NCBI GenBank assembly: GCA_032622095.1
Contig: CP136064.1
Span: 39,544,426 to 39,608,425, forward strand
DNA length: 64,000 nt
From: Siphonodentalium dalli
Lineage: Eukaryota > Mollusca > Scaphopoda > Gadilida > Siphonodentaliidae
Reading direction: 5' to 3'
This document shows, in pieces, positions 10,291 through 21,138 of this stretch (position 1 is the first letter of the stretch; each line of letters opens with the position of its first letter). The notes beneath the pieces were generated by a model. It had not been told where the DNA came from. It was given only the letters and a program-made list of their open reading frames with translations, and searched no databases. The translations under genes and the position numbers were made by a program.

Positions 10291-10466
10291 AAATAAATAG
10301 AGGATCTACAACGAGTCCCCAGTTTATGGCGGAATTTATAGAACGAGTCCAGTAAATTAGGTCTGGATCGAGACTTTGGTGAGGTTCAGAACTTCAGACC
10401 TCATTTTATGGACGGGTTTTGTAAATTCCGCTATAAACTGGGGACGAGTTGTAGATTTTATTTATT
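10291..10466. mobile_element. Foldback (MITE-like) hairpin
   Basis: Arms of about 45 bp (10293-10339 and 10422-10466) share CTACAACGAGTCCCCAG and TGGCGGAATTTA in inverted order. The inner sequence pairs again (AACGAGTCCAGTAAATT with ATTTTATGGACGGGTT). There is no coding sequence. The AT-rich flanks prevent a firm target-site call. Confidence 0.65.
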
Positions 10467-10588
10467 ACATGATCCAAAACCTCGATAAAACATACTTAAA
10501 TCAACAAATGGGACGTGAAACAACCAACATTCATATTACATTCTTAGATCCGATTCGCCATCTCGAGTTTAAACCACAGGAATAAAAA

Positions 10589-10915
10589 CAAGCCTTGTGT
10601 CTATCATTTACAGAACGAGGTCCACAGAGGGTGAATTTAGTTACTCTATACCTCAGGGTGGGGTAAGCATAAACAAATTCACCCTCTGGGTACCACATTC
10701 TGCTTAGGCCTCATATGATATGGGATACCTATGATCAGATAGACTTTCCATATGTTCACCCAATAGTCACATCGATTTTGCATTTTATCTTCTGCAAATT
10801 AGGCAATATAGTTCCCAGAACTAAGTAACTAAAAAAAATTAATTTGAAACTATATAGATACTTCCGAGAATATGCGGCCTAAGCAGAATGAGGTCACCAG
10901 AGGGTGAATTTTGGT
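10589..10915. mobile_element. Degraded double-hairpin hAT-type element
   Basis: It begins CAAGCCTTGTGTCTATCATT and has two decayed versions of the AGAATGAGGTCCCCAGAGGG module (10611-10707; 10880-10915), matching the intact copies at 28224, 29249, 31478 and 54274. The second module is truncated and no right terminus is seen. Confidence 0.6.
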
Positions 10916-11764
10916 GTAACACGTTGGAGATAGAACAATTTGGATACATTTTCTGTTTTCAAAATGAGCTTAATGGTTTTCGCGTTTTTAATCATATAAA
11001 CGTGCACAGTTCTGACCTATGCGTGATAAAGCACTCTTTCCAATCAGTCACTTCACTCAGGATCGCACTCTGCCAAGTCCGGTTACCAATGCTTCCTATT
11101 GAATGTAAGAGATTCAATATTATAGCATTGTAATTTATTTAATCACGTGTACACATTAAATATATTCAGTGGAGATAGAACAATATAGCACCATCGGAAA
11201 AGTGAGTTTTTGAGATGGCACAGATTTCCATAGCCTCTCCTTCAAATTCGGTATATGACTATATGTTCCCGATAGGAAATCCCGCGCCGAATTGAAAGAT
11301 ACCAAAATGGAGATATAACAGTTTAGTTCTGACTCGAGTGAGCAGTGTGATATGGTATTTTCAACCTACAAGTTTATAAAATTCAGATCAATTCCAATCT
11401 GTTTACTACATGTGCAGTGATATATATATATTTACATACTAAGTGTGATTATCACTAAATCCAGCATTCTGATTGGTCGGCGCCCACGTGGCTAGTTGCA
11501 ATTATTTCTCGGTGAACGCACAACAGCTCATAACTGCAGCCTCATAATTACATCGACGCGTCATAGGTTTTGGAAAGACGAACGCGTAATGTTTTGGGCG
11601 CATTTGGACTCGCGCAGGATTGACTTAATAAATCATCGGGTTTCAATATAAAGATAAATTGTTCCTGTTAACTTTTGCCAAGGGTGCTATGGGATATGTT
11701 GGGCTGGTTTTGTCACGATACACTTTTCGATTTAAATACATTTACAAACGTGGCTTTTTCGCTA
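10916..11764. other. No recognisable feature
   Basis: There are reading frames up to 81 codons without similarity I recognise, and no repeats shared with other parts of the window. Confidence 0.4.
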
Positions 11765-11946
11765 AATGTATATAAATATAAGGATTAACTGTCATGTGGA
11801 CTGTTTTTATGGAGATGTAACCGTGAGGTAAGTGGTCATAACTTGTATGTAAAACCCTTCGGGTTTTTACACAAGTTATGACCACTTACCTCACGGTTAC
11901 ATCCCCATAAAACAGTCCACATGACAGTTAATCCTTATATACATTT
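11765..11946. repeat. Long near-perfect hairpin (about 80-bp arms)
   Basis: The left arm (11765-11846) and right arm (11867-11946) pair with few mismatches across AAGGATTAACTGTCATGTGG, AGATGTAACCGTGAGGTAAG and TGGTCATAACTTGT. The loop itself contains AAAACCCTTCGGGTTTT, a second small stem. If transcribed it would form a long double-stranded RNA. Confidence 0.8.
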
Positions 11947-11970
11947 CAGGAAGCTCCAGTCATGGAAGGG
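11947..11970. mobile_element. Right end of a CCCTGTCACGACGG-family TTAA element
   Basis: CAGGAAGCTCCAGTCATGG ending in AAGGG and TTAA (11971-11974) matches the right ends at 9254 and 14443. It directly abuts the long hairpin, which may therefore be the interior of this element. A matching left TIR was not found. Confidence 0.55.
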
Positions 11971-12382
11971 TTAACGGTTGTTACTGTTACATAAAAGAAA
12001 AGCGACCATATCAATTTTGACCTCAAACCCTGTGATTTAAACTGGAGATGATGAATCGGGCCCTATATGAAATGGAGACTATATATTTAGGCTTTTTTGA
12101 GTCATTCATCTACGTGTTGTTGAAATAGTTGACATATATTTCAAATTGGAATTGTGTATCTAACAACTCTTATTATATGACTATCGTTTTTCGCCCCCAG
12201 ATACCACTATAATATAGTGATAATTCCAAGACAATCGGATAAGCTACATACCACCATTCTCTATCTCAGGGATAGCGCGTGCGCTTAAAGCAGCTGTTTC
12301 CGGTTATTGCTTCACGTATGGAGCTCCCAATACATCGCCTTATCACATGAGTGTATGCCACTGATATGGTATTATGGTTTAA

Positions 12383-12773
12383 CCCTTTACCCAACAGAAC
12401 GGCCCTGTGCCAATGCATTCTCTTATATATGCGAGTCGACCATAGGTCGCCTCGCATATATAAGAGAATGCATTGGCTTAACACATTAAAAATTATAAAA
12501 TTGTTAAAGAATGTAAGTAAAATGGTAAAAAGTGTTAAAAAAAGATTTTTTTTAGACCAATGCATTCTCTTATATATGCGAGGCGACCTATGGTCGACTC
12601 GCATATATAAGAGAATGCATTGGCACAGGGCATAACTGTAACTATCACAATGTGGTCAAGGAGCCGGTTCCAATGATATCCATATTTGTATGGTTCTATT
12701 GAGACAGACCGAAGATATTTTAGGCTGTTGAAGCTTTATTTGGCCGGTTTTGGTCGTTTTGTTGGGTAAAGGG
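12383..12773 (-). mobile_element. piggyBac-type TTAA element with double palindrome, copy 2 (reverse)
   Basis: 391 bp between TTAA at 12379-12382 and 12774-12777, with CCCTTTACCCAAC/GTTGGGTAAAGGG ends. The orientation is opposite to the copy at 8303: the palindrome pair (12411-12479, 12560-12626) comes first and the AAAGCTT...CAATGATATCC half lies on the right. It is very similar to the 27274 copy. Confidence 0.88.
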
Positions 12774-12777
12774 TTAA

Positions 12778-13756
12778 TATGGGTCATATATTAAACCTAT
12801 CATCACTACAGTGATTTGTCGGGTGTTGCATCATGTCTCGTTGACGAGGTCAGATCCCAACCTGTGGCGATTCCTCTGACACAACGATATGACCTCTTCA
12901 ACTCGACGTGATACTTCGACCAAATCAATTGACGGTTGTGACGACATGTATCTATAAGATAGAAATAAAAAGCCCACTTTCTATAAAAAAATGTTCAGGT
13001 ACCCTGAACTCCTCAGAATCTAACCTGTTCACAATGTCTGGGGGCATTATAGGTTACAATCAACTAAATATTTCCCATATGCGACAGTGTTAGGGTTAAG
13101 CCATGCCCACGATTCATTACTGTACTGAGCCAAACTTTAAATATTTGTGCGTTTAGAACTCCACGTCGGACATAAGTTGTCAAAAAAGAAATGGTGCCTT
13201 ACCATACTCATTCCTGGAAATAAATTGGCATTTCCACAACTACCCCCTTTTGTGCACAAATTTTCAGTACAGAAAAATAACCCCACCCCCTACCAAATTT
13301 GGCGACCAACGTAGACGCTTGACGAACAATCCCACACAAATGGCCGAGGAATTAACATAGCCTATGAATTTCTTTTTTCTTTCACATTAAACAACCGAAG
13401 ATATTATACACCATTCAGCTGCCGGTATTTTGTTTATGCTGACTCGAGTTTCCCTACACAAATGCCAAGGGGCATAATTTCAATTATTTAGTTGCTTATA
13501 ACCTATACATCATTATTCAAGCAACTTCATATCATTTTTCATTTTAAAGATAAATTTCATATCGTGGCGGTTGATCGGTGAAACATTTGAATATAATGGG
13601 CCACGATTCTTACCAAAGTTTCCAATCGATAGGAAACTTAGGTCCCTCTGGCATAAACTTTGGTAAAAATGTGAGAGAAAACTACCGATTGTTTCCGATA
13701 TTCGTGCTATTAGCGTGTTCGGAATATAATTGATGGTATGTTCGTCGCCATAGAGA
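12778..13756. other. No recognisable feature
   Basis: The segment around 12825-12950 vaguely resembles the SINE body but is too weak to call. Nothing else is identifiable. Confidence 0.4.
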
Positions 13757-13882
13757 GTAATCAATTGGTTTCGATGATTACGTGACATAATTCAGGAGGA
13801 GAGTGGGATCTGGTTTTATACCAACAGGTCCAACTCCCCAAGTTAATTATGTCGCGTGGTCATCGAATCAATTGATTATTCT
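13757..13882. repeat. Foldback hairpin
   Basis: The arms pair across AATCAATTGGTTTCGATGA, CGTGACATAATT and, further in, GAGTGGGATCTGGT with ACCAACAGGTCCAACTC, leaving a short centre. Imperfect pairing suggests an old MITE-like element. Confidence 0.6.
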
Positions 13883-14158
13883 GTTTATTACACAGTATAA
13901 ATCATTAAAATTCGTTAATTTTATAAATAATATGTGAAGTTGTGAACATGACTTTTATGCGTTGACTGATGAACATGTTCGTTATTCTGGGAGTTCATGG
14001 TGCCTAAAAAGTGCTAACTAAATAAAAAAACATTTTCTACCTTATTCAAGGCATCTTCTGTGACTTCTAATACTGGAACATAGTTCCTATAATTCCCGTT
14101 TCATTAATATATGCCCTATGTGGACATTATATCGTGTTAGACTGAAGCCTGGTTTTAA

Positions 14159-14443
14159 CCCTGTCACGACGGAGCTGCGTTTGTGCGGCATTAAATATCC
14201 TGTGCCAGTGCGTTTTCTTATATATGCTAGTCTCCTATATAAGAGAATGCACTGGCTTATACAAGGTCAAGCTAAATATTTGTTAGGCCAATGTATTCCC
14301 TTATAAGAGAATGCACTGGCGTATACAAGGTCAAGATAAATATGTGTTAGGCCAATGTATTCTCTTATATATGTGATATATATAAGAGAATGCATTGGCA
14401 CAGGGTTTTTGCAAACTTTCAGGAAGCTCCAGTCATGGACGGG
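14159..14443. mobile_element. TTAA element, CCCTGTCACGACGG family, with three palindrome units
   Basis: The left end CCCTGTCACGACGGAGCTG follows TTAA (14155-14158). The right end AAGCTCCAGTCATGGACGGG precedes TTAA (14444-14447). The interior carries three shortened palindromes (about 14204-14254, 14287-14319, 14353-14398), the first two each followed by TATACAAGGTCAAG and AAATAT, indicating tandem amplification. The palindromes have lost their GCGAG..CTCGC centres. Confidence 0.8.
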
Positions 14444-14447
14444 TTAA

Positions 14448-14813
14448 CCCTTTACCCAACAAACCGGCCAAAAACGCCCAAATAAAGCTTCAACAGCCTA
14501 AAATATCTTCGGTCTGTCTCAATAGAACCATACAAATATGGATATCATTGGAACCGGTTCATTGACCACATTGTGATGGTTACAGTTATGCCCTGTGCCA
14601 ATGCATTCTCTTATATATGCGAGTCGACCATAGGTCGCCTCGCATATATAAGAGAATGCATTGGCCTAAAAACAAATTCTACATTCTTTGACAATTTTAT
14701 CTTTTTAATATGTGTTAAGCCAATGCATTCTCTTATATATGCGAGGCGACCTATGGTCGACTCGCATATATAAGAGAATGCATTGGCACAGGGCCGTTCT
14801 GTTGGGTAAAGGG
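14448..14813 (+). mobile_element. piggyBac-type TTAA element with double palindrome, copy 3 (forward)
   Basis: 366 bp with CCCTTTACCCAAC/GTTGGGTAAAGGG ends and TTAA at 14444-14447 and 14814-14817. The spacer between palindromes (14599-14667; 14719-14787) is shortened compared with copies 1, 2, 4 and 6. Its left TTAA is also the right TTAA of the preceding element. Confidence 0.88.
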
Positions 14814-14847
14814 TTAAGCATACAATTGCTGAATTTTTTTTAATTTC

Positions 14848-15125
14848 CATCGTACGAGGCTACGAATTATTTCAAGACAATACAACCAGAGCCGTCTCTA
14901 TATATCTTGGATGCAAGGCTTTCGGGCGTGATTGAACGCTTCAACCTACATGACATGTGTACATAATAAATGGAATTTATATTAGTTACCATCGTAAAGG
15001 TTCATGGTTCTAGCACGAGTCTACGCATTATTTCAAGATAATACAAAAACTGACCTTCTCTATTATCTTTCGGACTTGATGGAACCCCCCAACCTACATG
15101 ACGTGTATACATAATACATGAAAAC
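14848..15125 (+). repeat. Diverged tandem duplication, ~150-bp unit
   Basis: Two units (14848-14993; 15000-15125) share CATCGTA, TACGNATTATTTCAAGA, CAATACAA, TCAACCTACATGAC and TACATAATA. No coding sequence. Confidence 0.6.
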
Positions 15126-15129
15126 ATAT

Positions 15130-15961
15130 TGGAAGGGGTTAAAATGAAAAATGGCAGAGCAGTTCGTATACGACTGCATGGGTGAAATGATGGCTTGATA
15201 CAATGTAAAAATGACGAAATAGTTTTAAAGTATGAGAGCGCAGTATGATTATTTATCTTCGATTGGACGAGATAAACTGTTTTGAGTATTTGGCAGAAAT
15301 CGAAAATCGAAGCTAAGCAGTTTTTTCCCGGGATTTCTGAGTTGATGAAAAATGCATCGGTTCACGATTATTCAATGCATCTCACGATTGTGTACGCCGT
15401 AGCGAAATATCAACCGTGACTTCATAACATTCCGGATAGGAAAACTTCAGAATGTGCGATTTATAATATGAAAGAGCACGTAAGAAATATGTTCAGTCAA
15501 CAAGCGAAAGCATAATGACCACAGCAAACAATTCTCGGCATAGCCACGAGAAGCTTACATGGGCACATTGATTCCTACAATAAATAGCACAGGTTTTATT
15601 TAACACATGCATGGTACTCGCTGACGATTTGGCCATGATCAATATATTTATTTTCGTACAATATAGTCAACTGCATGTGTGTAATAGATGAGTTGGCTAA
15701 AATTAATTATTTTAGGACGAATAACGAAATGACATTTAAAAAACAAAATGGATGCCATCTGGGGCGGGTATGTGACCCAAGTGATACAATAATAATTATG
15801 TTGCCATACAAATGACTTAACCAAATCATAGATGCGTAGAATAACAGAACAGATGGAGACAAATGAAGAAAAAATTAATACATAAATGAGCGTGAACTAT
15901 AGTGTGTAGGCCTAATACACACCGCGAATAATTGTTTCTGCCTGCCCATATATTATACTCA
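15130..15961. other. No recognisable feature
   Basis: AT-rich unassigned DNA with no long reading frames or shared repeats detected. Confidence 0.45.
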
Positions 15962-17082
15962 TCACTGGTTAAATGGTCCTGCTAGATTGATATGGTAATG
16001 TTGGGTCCTGTTGAAATGCTATGATGCTGGTAGGGAACCGATGCTGTCAAAGACATATTATGGACTTGTTCGATTGCGATAAACTTATAAGTTAGTTTTC
16101 AGGCTCTAAATACAAACCTGGGGAATGTATCAAAGAAATCGACCCTACCACTCCATAGAAAATATCGTCTAAACTACGCTCAATTGTAAATATTTACATC
16201 TCAATTCGGGACGCAACAATCGGCGATAAACTAACGCGAACGATTTCGCCATCTAGCGTCATTATATATTAATATATAAGAATGACGGTGTGTGTTGCCA
16301 ATTTGGATTAATATTCGTAAAAATAACTATTTTGAGCAAGATTTTTCTACATTTCTATTTGCTCACCCTCCTGGAGTGTTTCACATCACTTTAAGAAAAA
16401 GTACCGTTATTTTGTAGTAATTTTCGCGGTGTTTGGATAATCTGGACGAATCGATGAAAAGTCTTATAGGCCAATATAAACTATTCGCTATATTTATATC
16501 CAACTTATTCAGAAAAATGGGGCGGGAGGGTGAATTTTATTCTTGCTAACATAAACGTCATGGTCCGTTCTAGATATTGAAGCAGTAGTATATATCTTTA
16601 TATCTTATGTAAAATACAATGTGATTTAGATTGTCCAATTTGTTCATAATAGATTGATTAATGGGTCACCAAAAGAAATCATGAGAAAAATGGTTACATC
16701 AAAATTATCCAAATAAAAAACAATTGAGGAGGACTGGGAGGGGACTAAAATATGGTCAGGTACAGTCGGGATGGGATGCAAATATAGCATATTTTTTATT
16801 ATATTGGCCTTATACGTGTATAAAACATTCAAAAACATATGGTGTAAAAACAATTTTAATCAAGATGGCCATTCTTGTCATTCGCTAAAACCGGCTCAGC
16901 GATTATTAAAATATAAAAATATATATTTGTTCTTGAATGTTTCATGCAGACAATTAGATTTAGCCAATCTCCACGCAAATGTCAACTTTAGAAAAAATAA
17001 CAGTACTTTTTTTTAATTAACAATATCAATTTGACCCACCAACATCATAGCAAATTAGCAGAGCCAATTAACAAGGGATGAT
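15962..17082. mobile_element. TIR element, GGTCCTGCTAATTTGCTATG family, interrupted copy 2
   Basis: The left arm (AAATGGTCCTGCTAGATT, TGGGTCCTGTTGAAATGC, GATGCTGTCAAAG) resumes after a 342-bp insertion with AAAGTACCGTTATTTTGTAG and TTCGCGGTGTTTGGATAATC. The right arm (AATGTCAACTTTAGAAAAAA, ACCCACCAACATCATAGC, AAATTAGCAGAGCC) mirrors it. The interior (about 16480-16920) shares AAACATTCAAAAACATAT and ATCAAGATG with the copy at 47036. The right end lies about 15 bp from the stop codon of the GTPase gene, so it may supply 3' UTR or polyadenylation sequence. Confidence 0.7.
16052..16393. repeat. Dispersed repeat (copy at 36520-36840)
   Basis: The block from GACTTGTTCG to GGAGTGTTTCACATCACTTTA matches 36530-36840 and its end matches 37170-37190. 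Shared strings include GGCGATAAACTAAC and CATTTCTATTTG. It sits inside the left arm of the TIR element, so it inserted after that element. Confidence 0.65.
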
Positions 17083-17095
17083 ACAGTTCGGAATG

Positions 17096-17755
17096 CTATA
17101 AAATAACACACCTGTTTCTTCTGAAAGCGTCCTGCACACGAGCAGCAGTTGCCTTGTGACCGTAGTCGATATTGTCTATTGTCTTCATTAGTTCTTTGAA
17201 CAAGGACAATATGTGCCAGCTGAACTTCGCGGAACATTCGATGTAACCACATTTCCATTGTTTTTTCACAACATTTGCAGCCTCTCGTCTGGAAATTCCC
17301 CGCTCCTCCGCGAGATCGTGTTTATTGCCAACAACGAATATTGGGACGTCGTGCATGTCTCTACTCTCTAGAATCTGATCCCGAAGAGATTTTATGTAGT
17401 GGAAGCTCTCTTCGGATGTAATATCATATACCAACACATACGCTGTAGCATTCCGAAGTCCATATCCACGAAAGTCTGTCCATTCGTAAAGTGAATTCAC
17501 CGGAAAATACGGAATGTATGGGCAGTCTATAATTTTCATCTCATAAAGATGGTCATTTATAATAACTGAAGGGTAGTATAATTGTTTCTGTTCTGTTGGG
17601 CAATATTCCTCCACGAATTCGTTGGATATAAACTGTTTTATTATTGCGCTTTTTCCAACACCCGGCGCTCCTAGCACAGCAAGTTTCACTGTGTGAATTT
17701 CAGTATCAGTACATGCGTTGTTCACCGCCATGCTGATTTCATCCAGAATTTCCAT
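17096..17755 (-). CDS. RASL10B-like: Ras-like GTPase, RASL10 family, complete single-exon frame
   Basis: A 219-codon frame encodes a small GTPase of the RASL10A/RASL10B group. The P-loop GAPGVGKS is at residues 29-36, the guanine-specificity motif NKHD at 144-147 and ECSAK at 173-177. The family hallmark WKCGYIECSAKFSWHIL is at 167-183. The DxxG switch-II motif is replaced by DCPYIPYFP (77-85), as in vertebrate RASL10 proteins, which have a DFPP-type sequence there. This predicts unusual GTP hydrolysis. The C terminus RRNRCVIL ends in a CAAX box (CVIL, 216-219); a final Leu favours geranylgeranylation and membrane attachment. Met1 is chosen because it gives the longest frame; Met9 is an alternative. 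The frame is intact and uninterrupted, so it is either naturally single-exon or a preserved retrocopy. Length (219) is close to the human proteins (about 203) with a longer N terminus. Its role in this animal is unknown; vertebrate members are neural/endocrine-type and poorly characterised. Confidence 0.92.
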   Translation of the reverse strand: MEILDEISMAVNNACTDTEIHTVKLAVLGAPGVGKSAIIKQFISNEFVEEYCPTEQKQLYYPSVIINDHLYEMKIIDCPYIPYFPVNSLYEWTDFRGYGLRNATAYVLVYDITSEESFHYIKSLRDQILESRDMHDVPIFVVGNKHDLAEERGISRREAANVVKKQWKCGYIECSAKFSWHILSLFKELMKTIDNIDYGHKATAARVQDAFRRNRCVIL

Positions 17756-19645
17756 GAATAACGGCGGTGTGTGTCAACATTAATTCGTCAGGAATCGCTT
17801 GATGATCTGAACAGGAAACGTTAATTTTAAACGACCTTAACAGACGCAGTCAATCAGAACAAGCTAAGTAAGAAACACGAGATCCTTTCTACATTATGTA
17901 AGTCCTCAATCCTTTCATAAAGAGGAATAATACTGCACGTCGTCCAAGTAATCTCATGTTATCCCCTCAATTACTCCACGAGACGAAACCTGGAAACCGT
18001 GAACCATTTAATTTCTGAAGGAAATTTAAGTTGTGTCAGATCTTTTACACCTCCCAATCAATGAGTCTCCCGTCACTGTTTGATCAGACAGAGGAATCAA
18101 TGCCACTGAACGTCGCCTGTTTGATCGCCAGCTACAAGTTATACATCACTACATATTGATTATGTGATGTTAGAAGTAATACTCACGAAATCCCTTCAAG
18201 AAAGTACTCCCAGATTTTCCGACGACTTACGCGGTGCCAGAACACCGACAGAAGCAATACGGTCCTCAAGCGCCCGGTGTGAATAGGTTAGTGGGTTCAT
18301 ATAGATTGTCAGACACAAAATATAGTTCCAGCCGATTTATTTGCTCATGACAGCACTCATTGGTTCGCTCGATCATGTCAAGCCATTTTATTGCTTTGGG
18401 TTCGTATTGCAATCACAGGGTATGGATAGATATTAGGTTCAGCGCGAATCACATTTGGCGGAAATGATAGATATTCTGAGAGCGCTCAATAACGAAACTT
18501 GTTTAACCACGCCTAATGGGCCAATCAGAGGATGTTTCACAGATTCCGGATAACTTTTTTTGACACGACGTCTTTTTCACTTCAATGACTATTCGCTGAC
18601 GGATTTTATTCCTAGTTGTTGTGATTCCTATGAAACGCGTAGGTTTTCACTCACAATTTGACCGATTTCAAATGGAAATTGTCAATTCAGCCGACGTATT
18701 CGTCCAGAACATGTAAGTGGATATGTGGATATATATTCCTACAATCCTTCAACGTAAAACCATATCATTTAATATCAATGAAAGGTCCGGATGCACATAT
18801 ATCTGAACTACATAAAACGCTCTTCGTGTCGACTATCACACAAATGTCGAATTAGTGGAATGTGCATCAGCATTGCCAGCGATTTTTTGTCGTCTATTGA
18901 CGCTACGGTTCATTCATACCCATACACACCTCGGTTTCTCATCAGTCATCAATGGTGAGGCTCGTTAATAATCGGTAAATCAAACGAGAGTCGCTTTATC
19001 TTGCCGACCATCACTGAAAGCTTCGTTTATTCGCGGCCAATTTGTTCGATATTCAAGATTGATCGGTTCTGTAGTTCCCGAATGCAGGCTTCCCGATGAG
19101 AGTACTTGGCAGCTACAGAGAGAATTTCTCAAAGTTTGAATGTGAATTGTAACACGAGATTTGACATGGGCGGGAATGTTTCCAACACTGAGGTTTCGCT
19201 CCAACTGCGCGCTGATATTAAACTTCGATTTCTCTATAATTTATCTTCGCTTCTGTTCTCCGGTGCAATGGGATACCTGAAAAACAGTGAAAGGCAATTA
19301 AACCATTTGTTGGTATCGGCAACTACAAGCATTGGATCGGATTTGATTAAATGTTTGAGATTACTAAACATTAACCCAATCACTCTGACATCCTGTTGGC
19401 GAGCGAACGAACGTACCTTGTAAGCAGCAATGGGATGCACCCATTACAACACATTAAAGTGACACATACTTTTCATGCCTCACATTTAACATAGCTTTCG
19501 TTACACATGTGCGTTCCAGGAATAAAAGGGCCGCCAAATACAATAATTTCTCATCTAAGGACTATAAATATCCAATATAAACAAATATGAACTGTATAGC
19601 CATAGTCGTTATCATATCAGAAAGAAAATAAAGATATTTTTTTAA
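17756..19645. other. Upstream of the GTPase gene; no recognisable feature
   Basis: This should contain the promoter and any 5' UTR of the GTPase gene. I find no convincing TATA box or upstream coding exon, and no repeats shared elsewhere in the window. The 1.9-kb lack of transposons is notable compared with the rest. Confidence 0.4.
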
Positions 19646-19650
19646 AGAAT

Positions 19651-19925
19651 GTATGGGGCCTCCAGTGGATAGTTGGTTAGGTGTACAAAGCATTGTACTA
19701 ACATAAGCCGTCCAACAACGATGAAGGTGGTTCTAATCCCCATACGAACGGGTTTGGGTTCACTCAAAGGATTTTGTAAATTCGTATATCTGGGGAAGTT
19801 TGTCAGTAGCTTTCCGATGTTTGGTGGTTTCTATGTGCAGTGGGGTGTTTCCCAGTAAAATGAACCATTCCTGCACTCATAACACTGACGACGTCGTGAT
19901 ATAGCATGGCGACCGAATCAACGAT
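19651..19925 (+). mobile_element. Old tRNA-derived SINE copy
   Basis: It has a box-A-like TGGATAGTTGGTTAGG and a box-B-like GGTTCTAATCCC about 65 bp apart, then a body with CTGGGGAAGTTTGTCAGTAG, TTTCCGATG, GGTGGTTTCTATGTGCAG and GACGTCGTGATATAGC. It aligns with the intact SINE at 20837 but is clearly more diverged. No target duplication is evident. Confidence 0.65.
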
Positions 19926-19964
19926 AATCCCCAGTAATCCCCAGTAAACCAGATCGGAAGAACT

Positions 19965-20400
19965 TAAACGGACATTCGAGCTTCCAAATTTTTTCTACGT
20001 AATTTCGAAGGCGGTATACGATATGTTGACACGTACTATGGATATACCGGGCCTCGTACGCTCTGAAAAGTACTCGCCATGGTCACAGCCATTTTCTAAC
20101 TGTTTTCAATTTTTCGCACATAAGTGAAAGAAACGCTCTTTGTTTCTACCATATCAGTAATAGTCAAACGCTCTTTTCTGTTCCATGCCGTGCAAAGGGC
20201 TGTTTTTTCTTTGGGACCAAAACACATTGTTTAAAGTTGTATTTTTTATGACTTCAATGCGTCTTTCTTGGACATAATGCTCGTGGAAATGTAGTTCAAA
20301 TATATATCGACCTCTTTTGACACCGGGAAAAATTCAAAAGCAAATATTATTAGGTGTATTTCGGTGCGCAAACCACCAAGTGGCTTTAACAAGAAGAGTG
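19965..20400 (+). repeat. Dispersed repeat, ATTCGAGCTTCCAAA family, copy 1 (holds an empty site)
   Basis: It matches 26262-26682 over about 420 bp, including GAGCTTCCAAATTTT, TACGATATGTTGACA, AAACGCTCTTT (twice) and TCTGTTCCATGCCGTGCA. The string GCGCAAACCACCAAGTGGC (20369-20387) is the uninterrupted counterpart of the target of the 1.1-kb element at 26683. Confidence 0.75.
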
Positions 20401-20836
20401 TCGCCTTCTAGTTATATTAATATGGTAGAAATGACAAAGCTCTTGACACTTTTGTGCGGAATGTTGATAAGGGCCGACGAATTTATATTTAGATTTATAT
20501 AAGTGTTTTTAGCATTTATGAAGTTCCCATGTTAGTATTATCGTGTACTTATCAACCTATATGTTGATTCCCAGAACGTGACAACGTTAAAATGGTATAT
20601 ATATGAAGATTGTGTGCTACTTTAGAGTGAAATGTCACGGTAATGGGCATAGTTGGAAGCCATTATGAGTGAGATATCATGTCGATATTTACAACTGCAC
20701 TCCTGCTTGAGAACCGATCATATGATCCACAAGAATGGAAATATATTTGCACTCCACACCGAATTGTTTTCTCTCTCAAAAGCCTCCAAACATATTTAAA
20801 ATTTGTTTTCAAACTAATTTCTTTTATACAATAATC

Positions 20837-21138
20837 GGGCCTAGGTGGCTCAATCGGTTAGGGGTACAACTCCAAGCCGTTTCGCCTTCCAGCGCTGGCG
20901 ATAAGGGTTCAAATCCGCATGTTTCCATAACTCGAAATCGTTATCTGGGAAAGTTGCCAGTTACTTGCCGATGGCCGGTGGTTTGCCGCACATGGTCGAC
21001 GAGTTTATCAGCCATTGAAATCACTGTTAGATTAGCCGTAAGTGTGCGGATTTCCTCCACCATTAAAACTGGCAATGTCGTGATATGGCCTTAGTGGCTA
21101 AAGCGACATAAAACCCCAATCAATCAATCAATCAATAG
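20837..21138 (+). mobile_element. Complete tRNA-derived SINE with 13-bp target duplication
   Basis: A tRNA-like head (box A TGGCTCAATCGGTTAGG at 20845-20861; box B GGGTTCAAATCCG at 20905-20917) is followed by a ~200-bp body and a (AATC)n tail at 21116-21136. Flanks TTATACAATAATC (20824-20836 and 21139-21151) are identical, proving a retroposed insertion. Pol III would transcribe it from the internal boxes. The body (TTTCCTCCACCATTAAAACT, GACATAAAACCCC) resembles molluscan-type SINE bodies by general pattern; the exact family is not assigned. Confidence 0.9.

Noticed and set aside
12266-12635. Overlapping frames on both strands encoding CANAFSYICESTIGRLAYI or CILLYMRGDLWSTRIYKRMHW peptides (also at 2935, 14573, 27104, 49464, 50945, 57626)
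   Set aside because: They are translations of the 69-bp palindrome in its different phases. The same peptide appears on both strands because the DNA is palindromic. Not genes.
17055-17258. 67-codon minus-strand frame overlapping the GTPase gene
   Set aside because: Out-of-frame shadow of the GTPase coding sequence.
20837-20925. Functional tRNA gene
   Set aside because: A and B boxes fit, but the region does not fold as a full cloverleaf and continues into a SINE body with an (AATC)n tail and target duplication.
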